A stretch of 64,000 bases of DNA, from NCBI GenBank assembly GCA_019636095.1, contig JAHBYF010000004.1, forward strand, positions 288,501 to 352,500, read 5' to 3'. The translations under genes were made by a program, and so were the position numbers. This stretch comes from Hyphomonadaceae bacterium (lineage in GTDB: Bacteria > Pseudomonadota > Alphaproteobacteria > Caulobacterales > Aquidulcibacteraceae). Of the stretch, positions 15,571-27,100 are shown piece by piece (position 1 is the stretch's first letter; every line of letters starts with the position of its first letter). The notes beneath the pieces are model-generated. The model was not told where the DNA came from. It did not search any database and was given only the letters and a program-made list of their open reading frames with translations.

Positions 15571-17727
15571 CTACCAATTTACCGACGCCGGTTGTTGATC
15601 CTGCGACGTGTTGCCGGTTGAATTGCCCCGCGCAGGCGCTGGCCGCGCTTGTGGCGCTGCGCCGCCGCTGAGAATTTCGACCTCCACGTTGCCGTCTGTG
15701 TTGAACGGTTGCGCCGCAAAGCGTGCGCTCGCGTTGTAGCCAGCGGCCGCATCGGTCACGACCAGTTCGCCGAGGCGTTGTCGTGTGCGCGTTGACGGAT
15801 CGATGCGGTACGCAGCGAGACGAGCACCCGTGCGAAGGCCCGCTTCCGGACCGCGATTGAGAACGACGTTGGCACCGGACACGCTCACCACCCGGATGGG
15901 GAACATGCGCACCAAAAGCGCCGCTGCTGCGTCGGCGGAGGCGGCATCGATCAGGTTGTTCACCGCTGTCGCATCTTGCGGCGAGCCCGGGCGCTCCGTG
16001 CGCACCGCCACGCTATAAATCGTGGTGCCACCGACGGTCTGCACCCGCAGAGTCCCAGAGGCGGTTAGACGCCACGCCGTGCGCGTCTGGCGAGATTGCC
16101 CTCCAACAGAAACAGTCGGCCCGGCTTGCGACGCGCTGATCTGAATTTCGCCTGTGAGCAAGTTGCCCGCCGTATCCATGCCGAGATCGACGTTCGCGTT
16201 GTCGATGCCTTGGGAGCGCGCCATCAGCTCACGTTCTTGGCGCAGACGATCAAGATCACTGCGAGTAAGAATGTTGACCATCCCACTCTCGACAAGGTGC
16301 CCGGCTATACCGCGGCTGAGCAGCATGCGGGGATCGCTCGGGCGGCGCCAATCTGGCGGCTCCAAGAGCTCGACGCGGATATCACCAACCGCGAGCGATG
16401 CGCGAGCGCCCACTTGCGCCGCCTGCCCTTCGCCAAGCGGAACTTCCGCGCCCGCACGGCCGGTATTAGAAACCATGAGCGCCCGCGTGGTGGACGGGGT
16501 GACGACGACAATGTCGCCCCGCGCCAGCGTGCCTTCGACCGGAGCGGCGGTGGCGATGTTGTCTTGAACTGTCAAGATGCGCAATTGTCCGACCCGTTCG
16601 CGATGCGGCTCGAGTGTGGCGCCCTCAGAAACACGGCCGGTCTCGGCATCATAATTTACGTCACGCACACCACCTACGGCCTCGCGTTCCACGTCATAAA
16701 CTTGGCCCTCCCGTACGCCGTCACGGCTGCCGCGATTGATCGTAATCGTATCGTCCTCAGTGCTTGCGATGCGCGCCGGCGCGAGCACGGCGAGCACTTC
16801 CGAGGTTACCATGTCGGCGACACGATCGTTGAGTTGGAGCTGGAATTCGCTCGCCATCTGCTCCGCGCCCTGCCCTTCATCGCGCACGACGATTGCTGGC
16901 GACAGAGCCACTTGCTTGGCCATCACGACGTTGCCGGTTGACACATTGAATACGCGGAAGATGACAATCGGCTCCCACCGATTGTCGTGATTAATCGTCG
17001 TCGAATACGGCTCGGTCGTGTGAACATGGCGGAACGAGCCCTGTGACAATGCAACCACCAGCACGTAATCGGCGCCAAGCGCCCGGCCGGCGCCACGGAG
17101 GTCGTTGTTGTTAAATGAGGACGCAATGGTTTGCAGTGTCGCCTCGCCCTCGCGTCGTTCGATTTGCCCACCGGGCGGACTAGAGGTCTGCTTGGTTGAA
17201 TTGCGTTGGAAGAGAGAGAAAATCGATTGTCGGCTGCCACCGGTCTCCTCGCGGCGATTGAGCTCTTCCAGCGCCGTCATGAACTGCGAACTATCTCGCA
17301 CCTCGAACCGACGGCTTTCGATCAAACGCTGCGCCAGTTCGTTGCCGAGCGCATCGCGCAAGCTGCTCTGTAAAACAGCGACCCATCCGGCGGCGTTCGC
17401 ATGCTGACGCGTTTCGTCGTCGCGCGCGGCGTTACTATTGTTGGACGGCGGGTTGGCGGAGCCGGAGCTGGATGTGGTCGCTTGCTCAACAGCCGCGCCA
17501 CCTTCCTCCGCCTCTTCGGGCGCGGCTCGCGCCGCGTTGGCGACTTGGGCTTCCGCCGCCTCGCGAAATCCGTCCAACATCGACTCGGTAGCGATTGCAA
17601 TCGTAATTCGGCCATCGCCGCCGCCACTGCCGAGCATACGCATAATCGGCGGGCCGGCGAGCGCAGTGACGCCCACCAAACCTATCAGGACCAGCATCCC
17701 AATTAGAACAAGTCTTGTCGGCTTCAT
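15571..17727 (-). CDS. large CsgG/FlgT-like envelope protein
   Basis: A 718-residue protein. It has an N-terminal membrane anchor (residues 6-24), a Ser/Asn-rich linker near 85-105, and a CsgG-like region with LRDALGNELAQRLIESRRFEV and ALGADYVLVVALSQG at about 215-235. Two FlgT-C-like segments follow: ITINRGSRDGVREGQVYDV at about 330, and a second near the end, NVVLNRGPEAGLRTGARLAAY. A second CsgG-like core (GLVES-type IAGHLVESGMVNILTRSDL) lies between. CsgG proteins form export pores and FlgT stabilises flagellar rings. This fusion of both is unusual, and a channel role is only inference. Confidence 0.6.
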   Translation of the reverse strand: MKPTRLVLIGMLVLIGLVGVTALAGPPIMRMLGSGGGDGRITIAIATESMLDGFREAAEAQVANAARAAPEEAEEGGAAVEQATTSSSGSANPPSNNSNAARDDETRQHANAAGWVAVLQSSLRDALGNELAQRLIESRRFEVRDSSQFMTALEELNRREETGGSRQSIFSLFQRNSTKQTSSPPGGQIERREGEATLQTIASSFNNNDLRGAGRALGADYVLVVALSQGSFRHVHTTEPYSTTINHDNRWEPIVIFRVFNVSTGNVVMAKQVALSPAIVVRDEGQGAEQMASEFQLQLNDRVADMVTSEVLAVLAPARIASTEDDTITINRGSRDGVREGQVYDVEREAVGGVRDVNYDAETGRVSEGATLEPHRERVGQLRILTVQDNIATAAPVEGTLARGDIVVVTPSTTRALMVSNTGRAGAEVPLGEGQAAQVGARASLAVGDIRVELLEPPDWRRPSDPRMLLSRGIAGHLVESGMVNILTRSDLDRLRQERELMARSQGIDNANVDLGMDTAGNLLTGEIQISASQAGPTVSVGGQSRQTRTAWRLTASGTLRVQTVGGTTIYSVAVRTERPGSPQDATAVNNLIDAASADAAAALLVRMFPIRVVSVSGANVVLNRGPEAGLRTGARLAAYRIDPSTRTRQRLGELVVTDAAAGYNASARFAAQPFNTDGNVEVEILSGGAAPQARPAPARGNSTGNTSQDQQPASVNW

Positions 17728-17741
17728 CGTCGCTTCCCCAC

Positions 17742-18626
17742 TCAGCGGCGCACGGATGCTCCAGCAGCGATGTCGCCAGAGCTTGAAATGATGTCGGCGA
17801 TCGCCATGCGCGGCAGCAGCTCGGTGACGCGCACACGACCGATTTCGTTCTCGACAGTGCCTAGCAGTTCATTGGTTTGAGGGTGCCGGATCTCGCGTCC
17901 GCCGGGCGCGAAAACACGAAGCTCCGCGCCAACGGCGAGCCCCGTTGCGGGCGTGATGAAAACACGATTGCCGTCCCGTTCTGCCACCAGCATCGGCGTT
18001 TCGACTGCAGCGGGCGCCGGGTTGCGCGCGCGAACATGCTCTGCAAGAGCCCTGCCGGCCTCACGCGCGAGCAGCACATAGGCGTTTGCGTTCGCCGTGT
18101 TGGTGCCGGCGGGCGCGTTGCGATCAACTAGGCGCCCCTCATCCCGATAGGTAGCTTCGAGCGGGAAGCGCGAAAGCACCGTAGCGTCGCTAGCGTTCAT
18201 AACCGTGATCTGGAGTGACAATTGGCCGGCGACCGTTATGAGGTCGCGCCCCTGTTGGTACGGCGCAGGCCGACGGCGCTCGGTCAGTTCGATTGCCGTG
18301 ATGGTTGGCGCAATCACTGTGTCAACGCTGCGCGCAGGCGCGCCGCGGCCACGAGTGCGCTCTACCTCATCCAGCACCCTGTTCAACTCCGCCGCGTCGC
18401 GCGTCGGAATGTTGAAGAGTCCTGTGGAATCAAGAGCCAATTCGAGTTCACGGCGCAATATCCCATCGAATCCCGGGGGCGCGGTCAGGGCCGGGTCGAT
18501 GATGACGCGCGCCACAACAGCTGAGGAGCGCACCTGCGCGAACGCCGTCGGCGCAGCCAGAAAAGCCGCTGTCATGGCGGCCAATGCGCGGCGCGACAGC
18601 GCACCGCCTTTTGAATGATAGATCAA
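17742..18626 (-). CDS. CsgG/FlgT-like exported protein
   Basis: A 294-residue protein with signal segment RRALAAMTAAFLAAPTAFAQ. The core resembles a CsgG-type fold (FDGILRRELELALDSTGLFNI; DTVIAPTITAIEL; AREAGRALAEHVRA). It is followed by a FlgT-C-like module (VFITPATGLAVGAELRVFA and LLGTVENEIGRVRVTEL). It is the first gene of the six-gene minus-strand operon, with 14 bases to the next start. The start is uncertain: I use the TTG at 18626 with GGGGGCGG before it; a CTG at 18599 or the ATG at 18575 would shorten the leader. Confidence 0.6.
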   Translation of the reverse strand: MIYHSKGGALSRRALAAMTAAFLAAPTAFAQVRSSAVVARVIIDPALTAPPGFDGILRRELELALDSTGLFNIPTRDAAELNRVLDEVERTRGRGAPARSVDTVIAPTITAIELTERRRPAPYQQGRDLITVAGQLSLQITVMNASDATVLSRFPLEATYRDEGRLVDRNAPAGTNTANANAYVLLAREAGRALAEHVRARNPAPAAVETPMLVAERDGNRVFITPATGLAVGAELRVFAPGGREIRHPQTNELLGTVENEIGRVRVTELLPRMAIADIISSSGDIAAGASVRR

Positions 18627-18950
18627 GACCGCCCCCGACCGAACAAAGCTCGCGTCTGTACAACATCTGAGGTAACAGGGGAGGGAAAGGCAAGCCGAAA
18701 ATGCCATTGTCATAAATTCGGGTTGGATCCCCTCGGACAGGGCCCGCGCTCACACATCGCGACACCACTTCCCTTCGAACGCGGACTCACGGCGTAGGTC
18801 TGCAAAGTCGCCATTTCGCGAACGGCGCGCTCGATCAATCCGGTCAGTGGCTTGTATCGCGCTTGCGGACATTGCACGCAGCGCTAACTGAAGGGCGTCC
18901 TCCAAAGAACGAGGCGGCGACCGGTGCGGAGCCTCCGATGACTCACCCCT
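18627..18950. other. upstream region of the CsgG-LpoB-TIR operon
   Basis: A region of 324 bases between the first operon gene and the 3' end of the hybrid kinase, both leftward. It should hold the operon promoter. On the minus strand TTGCCT at about 18693-18688 and TCAGAT 17 bases later are a weak -35/-10 pair, not enough for a call. No terminator, repeat or further gene was found. Confidence 0.35.
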
Positions 18951-20849
18951 TCATCCCGGCGCCGTGCGCGCCGCCAGCGCTTCGCGGAGCTTGGCGGCGA
19001 GCTCGCGGCGTTTGTACGGTTTGCGCAGAAGCATGACGCCTGGCGAGAGATAGCCCTCCCGATCCATCATTGTTTCCGGATGCCCCGACGTGTAGAGCAC
19101 GGGCATCTCGGGCGCGATGGCATGGGCAAGCGAGGCAAGCTGCGAGCCGCTCATCCCCGCCATCACCACGTCCGTAAACAGAAGGTCGAAGCGCTCGCCT
19201 TCATTTAGCATTTGCAGCGCCTCGATCCCGGATTGAGCGCTGACAACGCGATAGCCAAGATTTTGCAGTTCGCCGCCGACTTGCGCACGCAGCAGATCGT
19301 CATCCTCCACCAGCAGAACGCGTTCACGTCCCGTCGCGGCCGCGGCAGCGACCTCGCTTTCCTGCTCGCGGCGCGCTTCATGCGATCGCGGCAAGTAAAG
19401 CTTCACAAGCGTGCCCTTGCCGACCTCGCTATCGATGGCAATGCGTCCCTTCGATTGCGTGACGAAGCCGTACACCATCGAAAGGCCAAGCCCCGATCCT
19501 TTGCCGACCTCCTTGGTTGTGAAAAACGGCTCGAACGCACGCGCGCGTGTGGCTTCATCCATGCCGGCGCCGGTATCCGCGACCGATAGCATCACGTATT
19601 CACCGCCGCGCGCGTCCGCCTCGCTCCTAAGCACTGCGTTTTGCACGCCAATGCTCAACACGCCGCCGCCTGGCATCGCGTCGCGCGCGTTGATGCAAAG
19701 ATTTAGCAGCGCGCTCTCAAGCTGCAGAGAGTCGATCAACGCGTTCCAGGCGCCGGTCTCAGCATTGATTTGAATTTCAATCTGTCCGCCGAGCGCACGG
19801 CGCAGCAATTGGTCCATGTTCCGAACCAAGGCAGCCACGTCGATGCTCTTAGGATCGAGCGCTTGCCTCCGCGAAAATGCCAGCAAGCGGCTCGTCAGCT
19901 CCGCGCCTCGTTCCGCCGCGAGCCGCGTCATCTCCGCCAACATGTGCAACTGATCGTTTCCCGCGAGGCGCGTTTCGAGCAATTCGGCATTACTCAAGAT
20001 CACCGTCAGCAGATTGTTGAAATCGTGCGCAACACCGCCTGTGAGTTGCCCGACCGCCTCCAACCGCTGTGACTGCCGCAACTGCGCTTCCAGTTCGCGC
20101 CGCTGCGTCACATTGCGCGCGACGACGACGATGTGGGTGGTAACGCCCTCATCGGAGATGAGCGGAAACAGCTCGCCCTCGACCCAGATCTCGCGGCCGT
20201 CCTTGGTGTAATTGATGATTTCAGTGTGCGCCGACAATCCGCGCGCCAACCGGTCGCGTGATCGCATCAGTTCGTCCGGGTCAGTCTTGGGCCCGTGCAG
20301 AAAGCGCAACGTCTTGCCCAGCGCTTCAACGGCTGTGTAACCAGTCATCTCCGTGAATGCTTCGTTCACAAAGACAATGGGCGGTCCCTCTGCGATCGGC
20401 CCGGCCTCGGTGATGATCACGACATCCTTCAGCCGCGAAATCGCAGACTGCAGCAACCGCAAGGTCTGGTTGGTCGCGTGACGTTCGGAAATATCGCGCA
20501 GATAGATCGCGAGCCCGCCCTGCGATGCGAACGCCCGCACCTCCAGGCGCACCTTGAGCCTCGGAAAGTCGCGCTCGAATGTCGTCGAGCCGCCCTGCGC
20601 CTTGATCCGCGCCAACTCTTGATGGGCGATTGAACCAACGCCGTTCGGAAACGCCTCGAGCATGCTGCGGCCGAGCAAGGCCTCGCGCGAGCGCATCAGC
20701 ACGCGTTCCGCATGTGAGTTCAGATAGGCAAAACGCCACTCAGCATCCAAGAGGATGAATGCATCAGGCATACTTTCTAGGCTGGCGTAGAGCTGGCTCG
20801 CGAGCCCATCGCCACCGATCGCCGCCGGAGACTTGTCAGCGCCGCTCAT
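18951..20849 (-). CDS. PAS-PAS hybrid histidine kinase
   Basis: A 632-residue soluble kinase with a C-terminal receiver. Order: PAS at about 15-125; a second PAS at about 135-250 whose GKTLRFLHGPKTDP resembles a LOV motif but has Leu where LOV domains carry the flavin-binding Cys; H-box GGVAHDFNNLL with His275; ATPase boxes ending in KGSGLGLSMVYG; then a receiver (VLLVEDDDLL, phospho-acceptor in FTDVVMAG, lysine in LLRKPYK). No membrane segment is present, so it senses a cytoplasmic signal. I use the ATG at 20849 after AAAGG; a TTG at 20879 would add ten residues. It is divergent from the giant repeat gene. Confidence 0.88.
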   Translation of the reverse strand: MSGADKSPAAIGGDGLASQLYASLESMPDAFILLDAEWRFAYLNSHAERVLMRSREALLGRSMLEAFPNGVGSIAHQELARIKAQGGSTTFERDFPRLKVRLEVRAFASQGGLAIYLRDISERHATNQTLRLLQSAISRLKDVVIITEAGPIAEGPPIVFVNEAFTEMTGYTAVEALGKTLRFLHGPKTDPDELMRSRDRLARGLSAHTEIINYTKDGREIWVEGELFPLISDEGVTTHIVVVARNVTQRRELEAQLRQSQRLEAVGQLTGGVAHDFNNLLTVILSNAELLETRLAGNDQLHMLAEMTRLAAERGAELTSRLLAFSRRQALDPKSIDVAALVRNMDQLLRRALGGQIEIQINAETGAWNALIDSLQLESALLNLCINARDAMPGGGVLSIGVQNAVLRSEADARGGEYVMLSVADTGAGMDEATRARAFEPFFTTKEVGKGSGLGLSMVYGFVTQSKGRIAIDSEVGKGTLVKLYLPRSHEARREQESEVAAAAATGRERVLLVEDDDLLRAQVGGELQNLGYRVVSAQSGIEALQMLNEGERFDLLFTDVVMAGMSGSQLASLAHAIAPEMPVLYTSGHPETMMDREGYLSPGVMLLRKPYKRRELAAKLREALAARTAPG

Positions 20850-20991
20850 CGCCTTTCGCGGTACGGCGTCGGCGCACAAATTTCAAGACTCGTGCGCCGC
20901 CGAAACAAACTCGGTCGTCGGGTCGCGGGCGCCACACACGCTAACAAACACCTAACGCCAAGATGTCATTTCGTGTGCCTACAACCTGTGG

Positions 20992-21011
20992 CGGAAACGT
21001 CTCGGAAACGT
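20992..21011 (+). promoter_or_regulatory. tandem direct repeat upstream of the giant repeat gene
   Basis: CGGAAACGT occurs at 20992-21000 and again at 21003-21011, 11 bases apart, which is one helical turn. It lies about 100 bases before the start of the giant gene and 150 before the kinase start, in the divergent region. It could be an operator for a dimer, or -35-type elements for an extracytoplasmic sigma factor (compare GGAAC). This is inference. A small GACGC-AGAA-GCGTC hairpin follows at 21043-21056. Confidence 0.3.
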
Positions 21012-21110
21012 ATTCACGGTAAATCCGGACCGCTCGCATCAGGACGCAGAAGCGTCGGGAGTGCGCGTGGGCTGACCGAAAGTCGGTTCCTAAGACCAAG
21101 AAGGTCCAGA

Positions 21111-24100
21111 ATGACGATTTCGAGCTTGTCCACCGCACAAATTGCGGCGCTGTCGGTCACGGCTATCCAAAGCCTCTCGACAACAACTTTAAGCTCGTTT
21201 GCGGCCACACAGATCGCCGCCATCAGCGCCACCGGCGTTGGCGCGCTTTCAAACACCCAGGTCGCAGCGCTCTCCACCACCCAGGTGAAGGCGTTCACAA
21301 CCACGCAAATTCCGAATTTTTCCAGCGAGGTCACCTTCTCGTCGGCGCAGCTGTTGGCTCTGAACCAAGTTCAGCTCGGCGCCTTCAACACCACGCTCGT
21401 CGCCAATATCGGCGCGACTACCGTTTCCTCCTTTGCAACCACGCAAATTCAAGCGCTCGGCGCCGCCAACCTCTCGGCGCTCGATGAGACGCAGGCCGCG
21501 GCGCTCACTGTCACTCAAATCGCCAATCTGACCACGACACAGGTCGCCGGCCTCACCGCCACGGACATCGGCGAATTGAGTTCGACCCAAGCTCGCGCCT
21601 TCACCGCCACGCAAATTGCACGCCTTTCCGATACGGCGGTCGCCGCTTTCGACGCCACAACCTTCGCTTCGCTCACCACCACGCAAGTCAAGGCGCTGAC
21701 CGCCACCCAGATCGGCGCCCTTGATGCCGCCGATATCGGTGAATTCACCGCCACTCAGATCGCCGCGCTGGCGACCTCGCAAGTCCGCGCAATCACCGCC
21801 ACCAACATGGCCGCGTTGACCGAGACTCAGGTTAGCGCACTCACATCGGCGCAATTGCAGGCGCTTACCGCGACGAACCTGACCGCCCTCGCCGACACGC
21901 AAATCGCTGCGTTGTCGACCGCTCAAGCGGCCTCGCTGACGGCTTCGCAACTCGCCGCTCTGGACGAAACCAACATCGCGGAATTCACCGCCACTCAGCT
22001 TCACGCGTTCACGGTCACGCAGGTCAAGGCGCTCACGGCCACCAATCTGGCCTCGCTCGACGCCGCCCAAATCGCCGCGTTCGACACCACACAACTGGCC
22101 GCTTTCACTGCAACCACACTCTCAGCGTTGGCCGACGAGCAGCTAGCCGCATTCACCACAACGCAGATCGGCGCGCTTTCCGCCAACCAGGTCAAAGGCC
22201 TGACCGCCACCAATGTCGGCGCCCTAACCGAAACCCAGGTGGGCGCCCTCAGCGCTGTCCAAATGCAGGCGTTGACCAGCACCGCGCTGTCGGCGCTAGC
22301 GGACACCCAGATTGCCGCGCTGAACACCACGCAGCTTACGGCGCTGAAGAACAGCCAGATCGCCGCGCTCAACGCCACCGACATTTCCGAGTTTTCGACA
22401 GATCAAATCGCCGCGTTTTCAACGGGCCAAGTGAAGGCGTTCACGGTCACCAATATCGGCGACCTTTCAGAAGCTCAGGTCGCGGCGCTGACAACATCGC
22501 AAATCCAGGCGATGACCAACACGCAGATCGCAACGTTAGACGCCACCCAGCTCGCCGCGCTAACAACGACACAGGTCGCGGCGATGACCGCGAGCCAGAT
22601 CCGCGCCCTCAACGCCACCAGCGTCGAAGCGCTCGCCGACACCCAGATCGCGGCCTTCTCGACCACGCAGGTCGCATCGCTTTCCAACACCGCGTTAGCC
22701 GCTTTTGACGCCACACAAGTCGCCGCACTTACGACGACGCAAGTCGGCGCCTTTACACGCGCGCAGGTATCGGCGCTGACCAACACCACGCTTTCGGCGC
22801 TCGATAGCGCACAAGTGGGCGCGCTCAACGCCACGCAAATTAAGGCTTTGACGACGACGCAAATCGCGGCGCTGGACGCCACGGACATCGCCGAATTCAC
22901 GGTCACCCAGCTTGGTGGGTTCGGAACCAGCCAAATTGCCGCCCTCACCTCGGCCAACATGGCAAGCCTAGCCGAAACGCAGATCGCCGGCTTGGCTGCA
23001 ACGCAAGTTGCCGCACTTTCCGCGACAAATCTGGCCGCGCTGGCGGACACCCAAATTGCCGCACTGACGACAACGCAAGTCAGCGCCCTTAACGCCACGC
23101 AGGTCCGCGGCTTGAACGCCAGCAATATTGCGGCGCTGACAACCACACAAATCGGCGCGCTGAGCGCCAATCAAGTCGCGGCGCTTTCCACCACCGGCGT
23201 GTCAGCGCTCGACGGCGGTCAATTCGGCACGCTGAACGCTACACAGATCAAAGCGTTGACGGCGACCCAGATCGGCGCATTCGACGCCACCGACATCGCC
23301 GACATCACCACAACTCAGATTGCCGCCCTCAGCAACACGCAGGTGACCGCCCTCACCTCGACCAATGTCGGCGACCTCAGCGAAGCCCAGATCGCGGCGT
23401 TCTCAACCGGCCAATTGCAAGCGCTCTCGACGACCAATCTGCGCGCCTTTGCCGATACCCAGATTGCGGCGCTGACCGACACGCAAGTCGCCAATCTATC
23501 ATCCACGCAAGTCGGCGCATTGACGGCGACAAACGTCGCAGCGCTAACAACGGACCAGGCCGCGGCACTGACGACAACACAGATCGGTCGCCTTTCCAGC
23601 GCCAACGTTCATACGCTCGCCGACACTCAGATCGCGGCGATGAGCACAACGCAGGTCAAGGCGTTCACGACTACCCAAATCGCCGCCCTCGACGTCACTG
23701 ACGTGGCGGAATTCGCAGTCACGCAGATCGAGGCGCTCACCAGCACCCAAGTCGCCGCGCTCTCGAACACCAACTTCGCCGCCCTCGCCGATACGCAGGT
23801 CGAGGCGCTGACCACGACGCAACTCGCGGCGGTCTCCGCCACCAAGATTGCAGCGATGACCGAAACTCAAACCACGGCGCTGACAGAGACGCAAATCGCT
23901 GCGCTGAGCACCACTCAGGTTCGGGCCATCACCACCACTAATCTCTCCGCCCTCGACTCTGCTCAATCGGCCGCTCTGACTGGCGCACAGATTGCTGCAC
24001 TCTCGATCACCCAAATCAACAGCCTCGACGTTGGCGATGTGAGCGACCTCACAACAACGCAGATCGCGGCAATGGCGACTACCCAGGTCAAGGCTCTGAC

Positions 24101-27100
24101 AGAAACGACTTTGGCCAGCTTGGCTGACACCCAAGTGGCCGCGTTCACCACCAGCCAAATCACCAGCCTCACAACGACGAATATCGCGAGCCTGGCTGAA
24201 ACCCAAGCTGCCGCACTGACGGCGGGACAAATCACGGCGCTGACCAGCTCACAGATCAAAGCGCTGTCGGAAACCAATGTGGCGACCTTCAACGCCACCC
24301 AAGTCGCGGCGCTGACCACGTCACAAGCGCGGGCGCTCACCAACACCCAGATCGAAGCGCTTTCCGCGGCCGACGTCGCCGAGTTCACCGCCGCGCAGAT
24401 TTCGGCGTTGACCACCTCACAGATGGCGGCGCTGAGTTCCACCAATCTGGCGAGCCTCAACGAAACCCAGATCGCCGCATTCGGCGCTTCGCAAGTCGCA
24501 CGCCTCGGCACAGAAGCCTTGAGCGCGCTCGACGCCAGCCAAATGGGCGCTCTCACCACCACGCAGATCAAGGCGCTCACCACCACGCAGCTCGGCGCTC
24601 TGAACGCCACCGATGTCAGCGAGATCACCACCACGCAGATCGGCGCGCTGGGCAAGACGCAAGTTGCGGCGCTCGCAACCGAAAGCCTCGCTGGCCTCAG
24701 CGCGACGCAAGTCGAGACATTCTCGACCTCTCAAATCCAGGCACTCTCGGCCACGTCCCTTTCCGCCCTCGATGCGGTGCAGGCGGCGGCGCTAAAGACG
24801 ACCCAGATCGCGGCTCTCTCCACCACGCAGGTCAGCGGTCTCGACGAAACCGACATCGGCGAACTCTCCGCGACGCAAGTGAGCGCGATGACCGCCACTC
24901 AAATCGGCCGCCTGACGACCGACGCCGCTTCGGCGCTGGACGCCGATCAGATAGCGGCGCTGAACGCGACCCAAGTCAGAGGCTTCACCACCACGCAAGT
25001 CTCGAACTTCTCAGCCACCGACATCGCTGAACTCAGCGTCACCCAAATTGCGCAGCTGAACACGAGCCAAATCGTGGCGCTGCAATCCACGAACATCACC
25101 GACCTCAACGAAACTCAGATCGCGGCCTTCACCACGACGCAGGTGAAGTCTTTGTCTACCACAAACCTGGCCGCTTTCGCCGACACGCAGGTCGCCGCGC
25201 TCACCAACGCGCAGATCGCCGCACTCTCGACCCAGCAGATCAACGGCTTCTCGGAAACCAATATCGGCGCATTTACGGAAACGCAGGCGGCAGCGCTCAC
25301 GACGACACAAATTGCCGGCCTGAACGCGACCTCCGCACACGCATTCAGCGCCACCCAAATCGCCGCCATGAGCACGACGCAAGTCCGCGCATTCAGCACG
25401 ACGCAACTTTCCGCGCTCGACACCGACGACATGGTCGAGTTTACGGAGACACAGGTCGGCGCACTTCTGACGACGCAGATTGCTGGCCTCTCCCCCACTA
25501 ATCTTGCGGCACTCGCCGACACGCAGGTCGCAGCGCTCTCGGCGGCGCAAGTTCAGGCAATTTCGACCACTGGCGTCTCTCAGCTCACCGAAACCCAAGT
25601 CGGCGCGATGACAACGACGCAGGTCGCGGCGCTGTCGACGCAGCAGGTGCGCGCGCTAACGGAGACCAATCTCTCCGCACTCGCCGCCGATCAGGTCGCC
25701 GCGCTCACCAACGCGCAGATCGCGGCCTTGACCATCACCCAGATCAACTCACTGAACAGCGGCGACATCGGCGAATTCTTGGCCGGACAGGTCGCGGCCT
25801 TCACCGCAACCCAAGTGGCGGGCCTAAGCGAAACCAACGTCAACGACTTGAACGAAACGCAGATCGCGGCGCTAACCACCACTCAGATCGCCGCTCTAAA
25901 GACCACCAACGCTCACGCTCTGGCCGACACCCAGATCGCCGCGCTCTCGGAGACGCAGGTCGCCGCCTTGACCACGACCCAGATTGCCGCGCTGGACGAG
26001 ACGGACATCAGCGAGTTCGCCGCCACGCATATCGGCGCGCTGACGACTTCGCAAATACAAGCAATCTCGGCGACAAATCTCGCCGCCTTCGCCGACACGC
26101 AAGTGGCCGCGCTGACCGCCACGCAACTGGGCGCCATCACCGCGACGAAGCTCGCGGGATTGGACGAAACCCAAGTTGGCGCCTTCACCACGACACAGAT
26201 GGCCGCTCTGTCAACGGGTCAGCTCGCCGCTTTCAACGAGACAAACCTCTCGGCGCTGGCGGACACCCAAGTCGCCGCCCTCTCCGCGACGCAAGTACGC
26301 GCGTTCACAACCACACAACTCAATTCCCTGCAGACTGGGGATTTCGCCGAGTTCACGACGACGCAAATCGCCGGCCTGAACACCACGCAGATTGCCGGCC
26401 TCAACGAGACCAGCATCGGCGCGCTGAGCGATGCTCAGATCGCCGCAATGTCGATTTCCCAACTGCAATCGATGCTGGCCGCTAACGTCCACGCCCTCAA
26501 CGCGACGCAAGTCGCGGGCATCACGACGACGCAAATCTCGGCCTTCAAGACCACTCAGATCAACGCTCTGGACGCCGACGACATCGCCGAATTCAGCGCC
26601 GATCAGATCGCGAATATGACCACCAGCCAGATCAAGGCCTTCGACGCAACGAAGCTCGCGGCGTTGGACGACTCACAAGTGGCGGCGCTGACTAACTCGC
26701 AATTGGCGGCGATTACCACCACCAACATCTCCGCCTTCACGGCAACGCAAATGGCGGCGCTGACCTTGACTCAGATGGGCGCCTTCACCGCGCAGCAAAT
26801 TGCGGCTTTCTCCGACGCCAATCTTGCCGCCCTCGACATCACGCAGATCGCGGCGCTCTCGACAACGCAAGCCAAGGCCATCACCGCCACGCAAATGGCG
26901 GCGCTCGCGGCCAACGATGTGGCGGAATTCACGGCAACGCAGCTGGCGGCGCTCACCACCAGCCAGATCGCGGCCTTGAGCTCAACAAACGTGACGGCAC
27001 TGGCAGACACCCAGATTGCGGCGCTCACGGCCACGCAGATATCCAAGATCGGCACGGAGGCCTTCGCCGCGTTGGAGGCGGCGCAAATCGACACGCTCAA

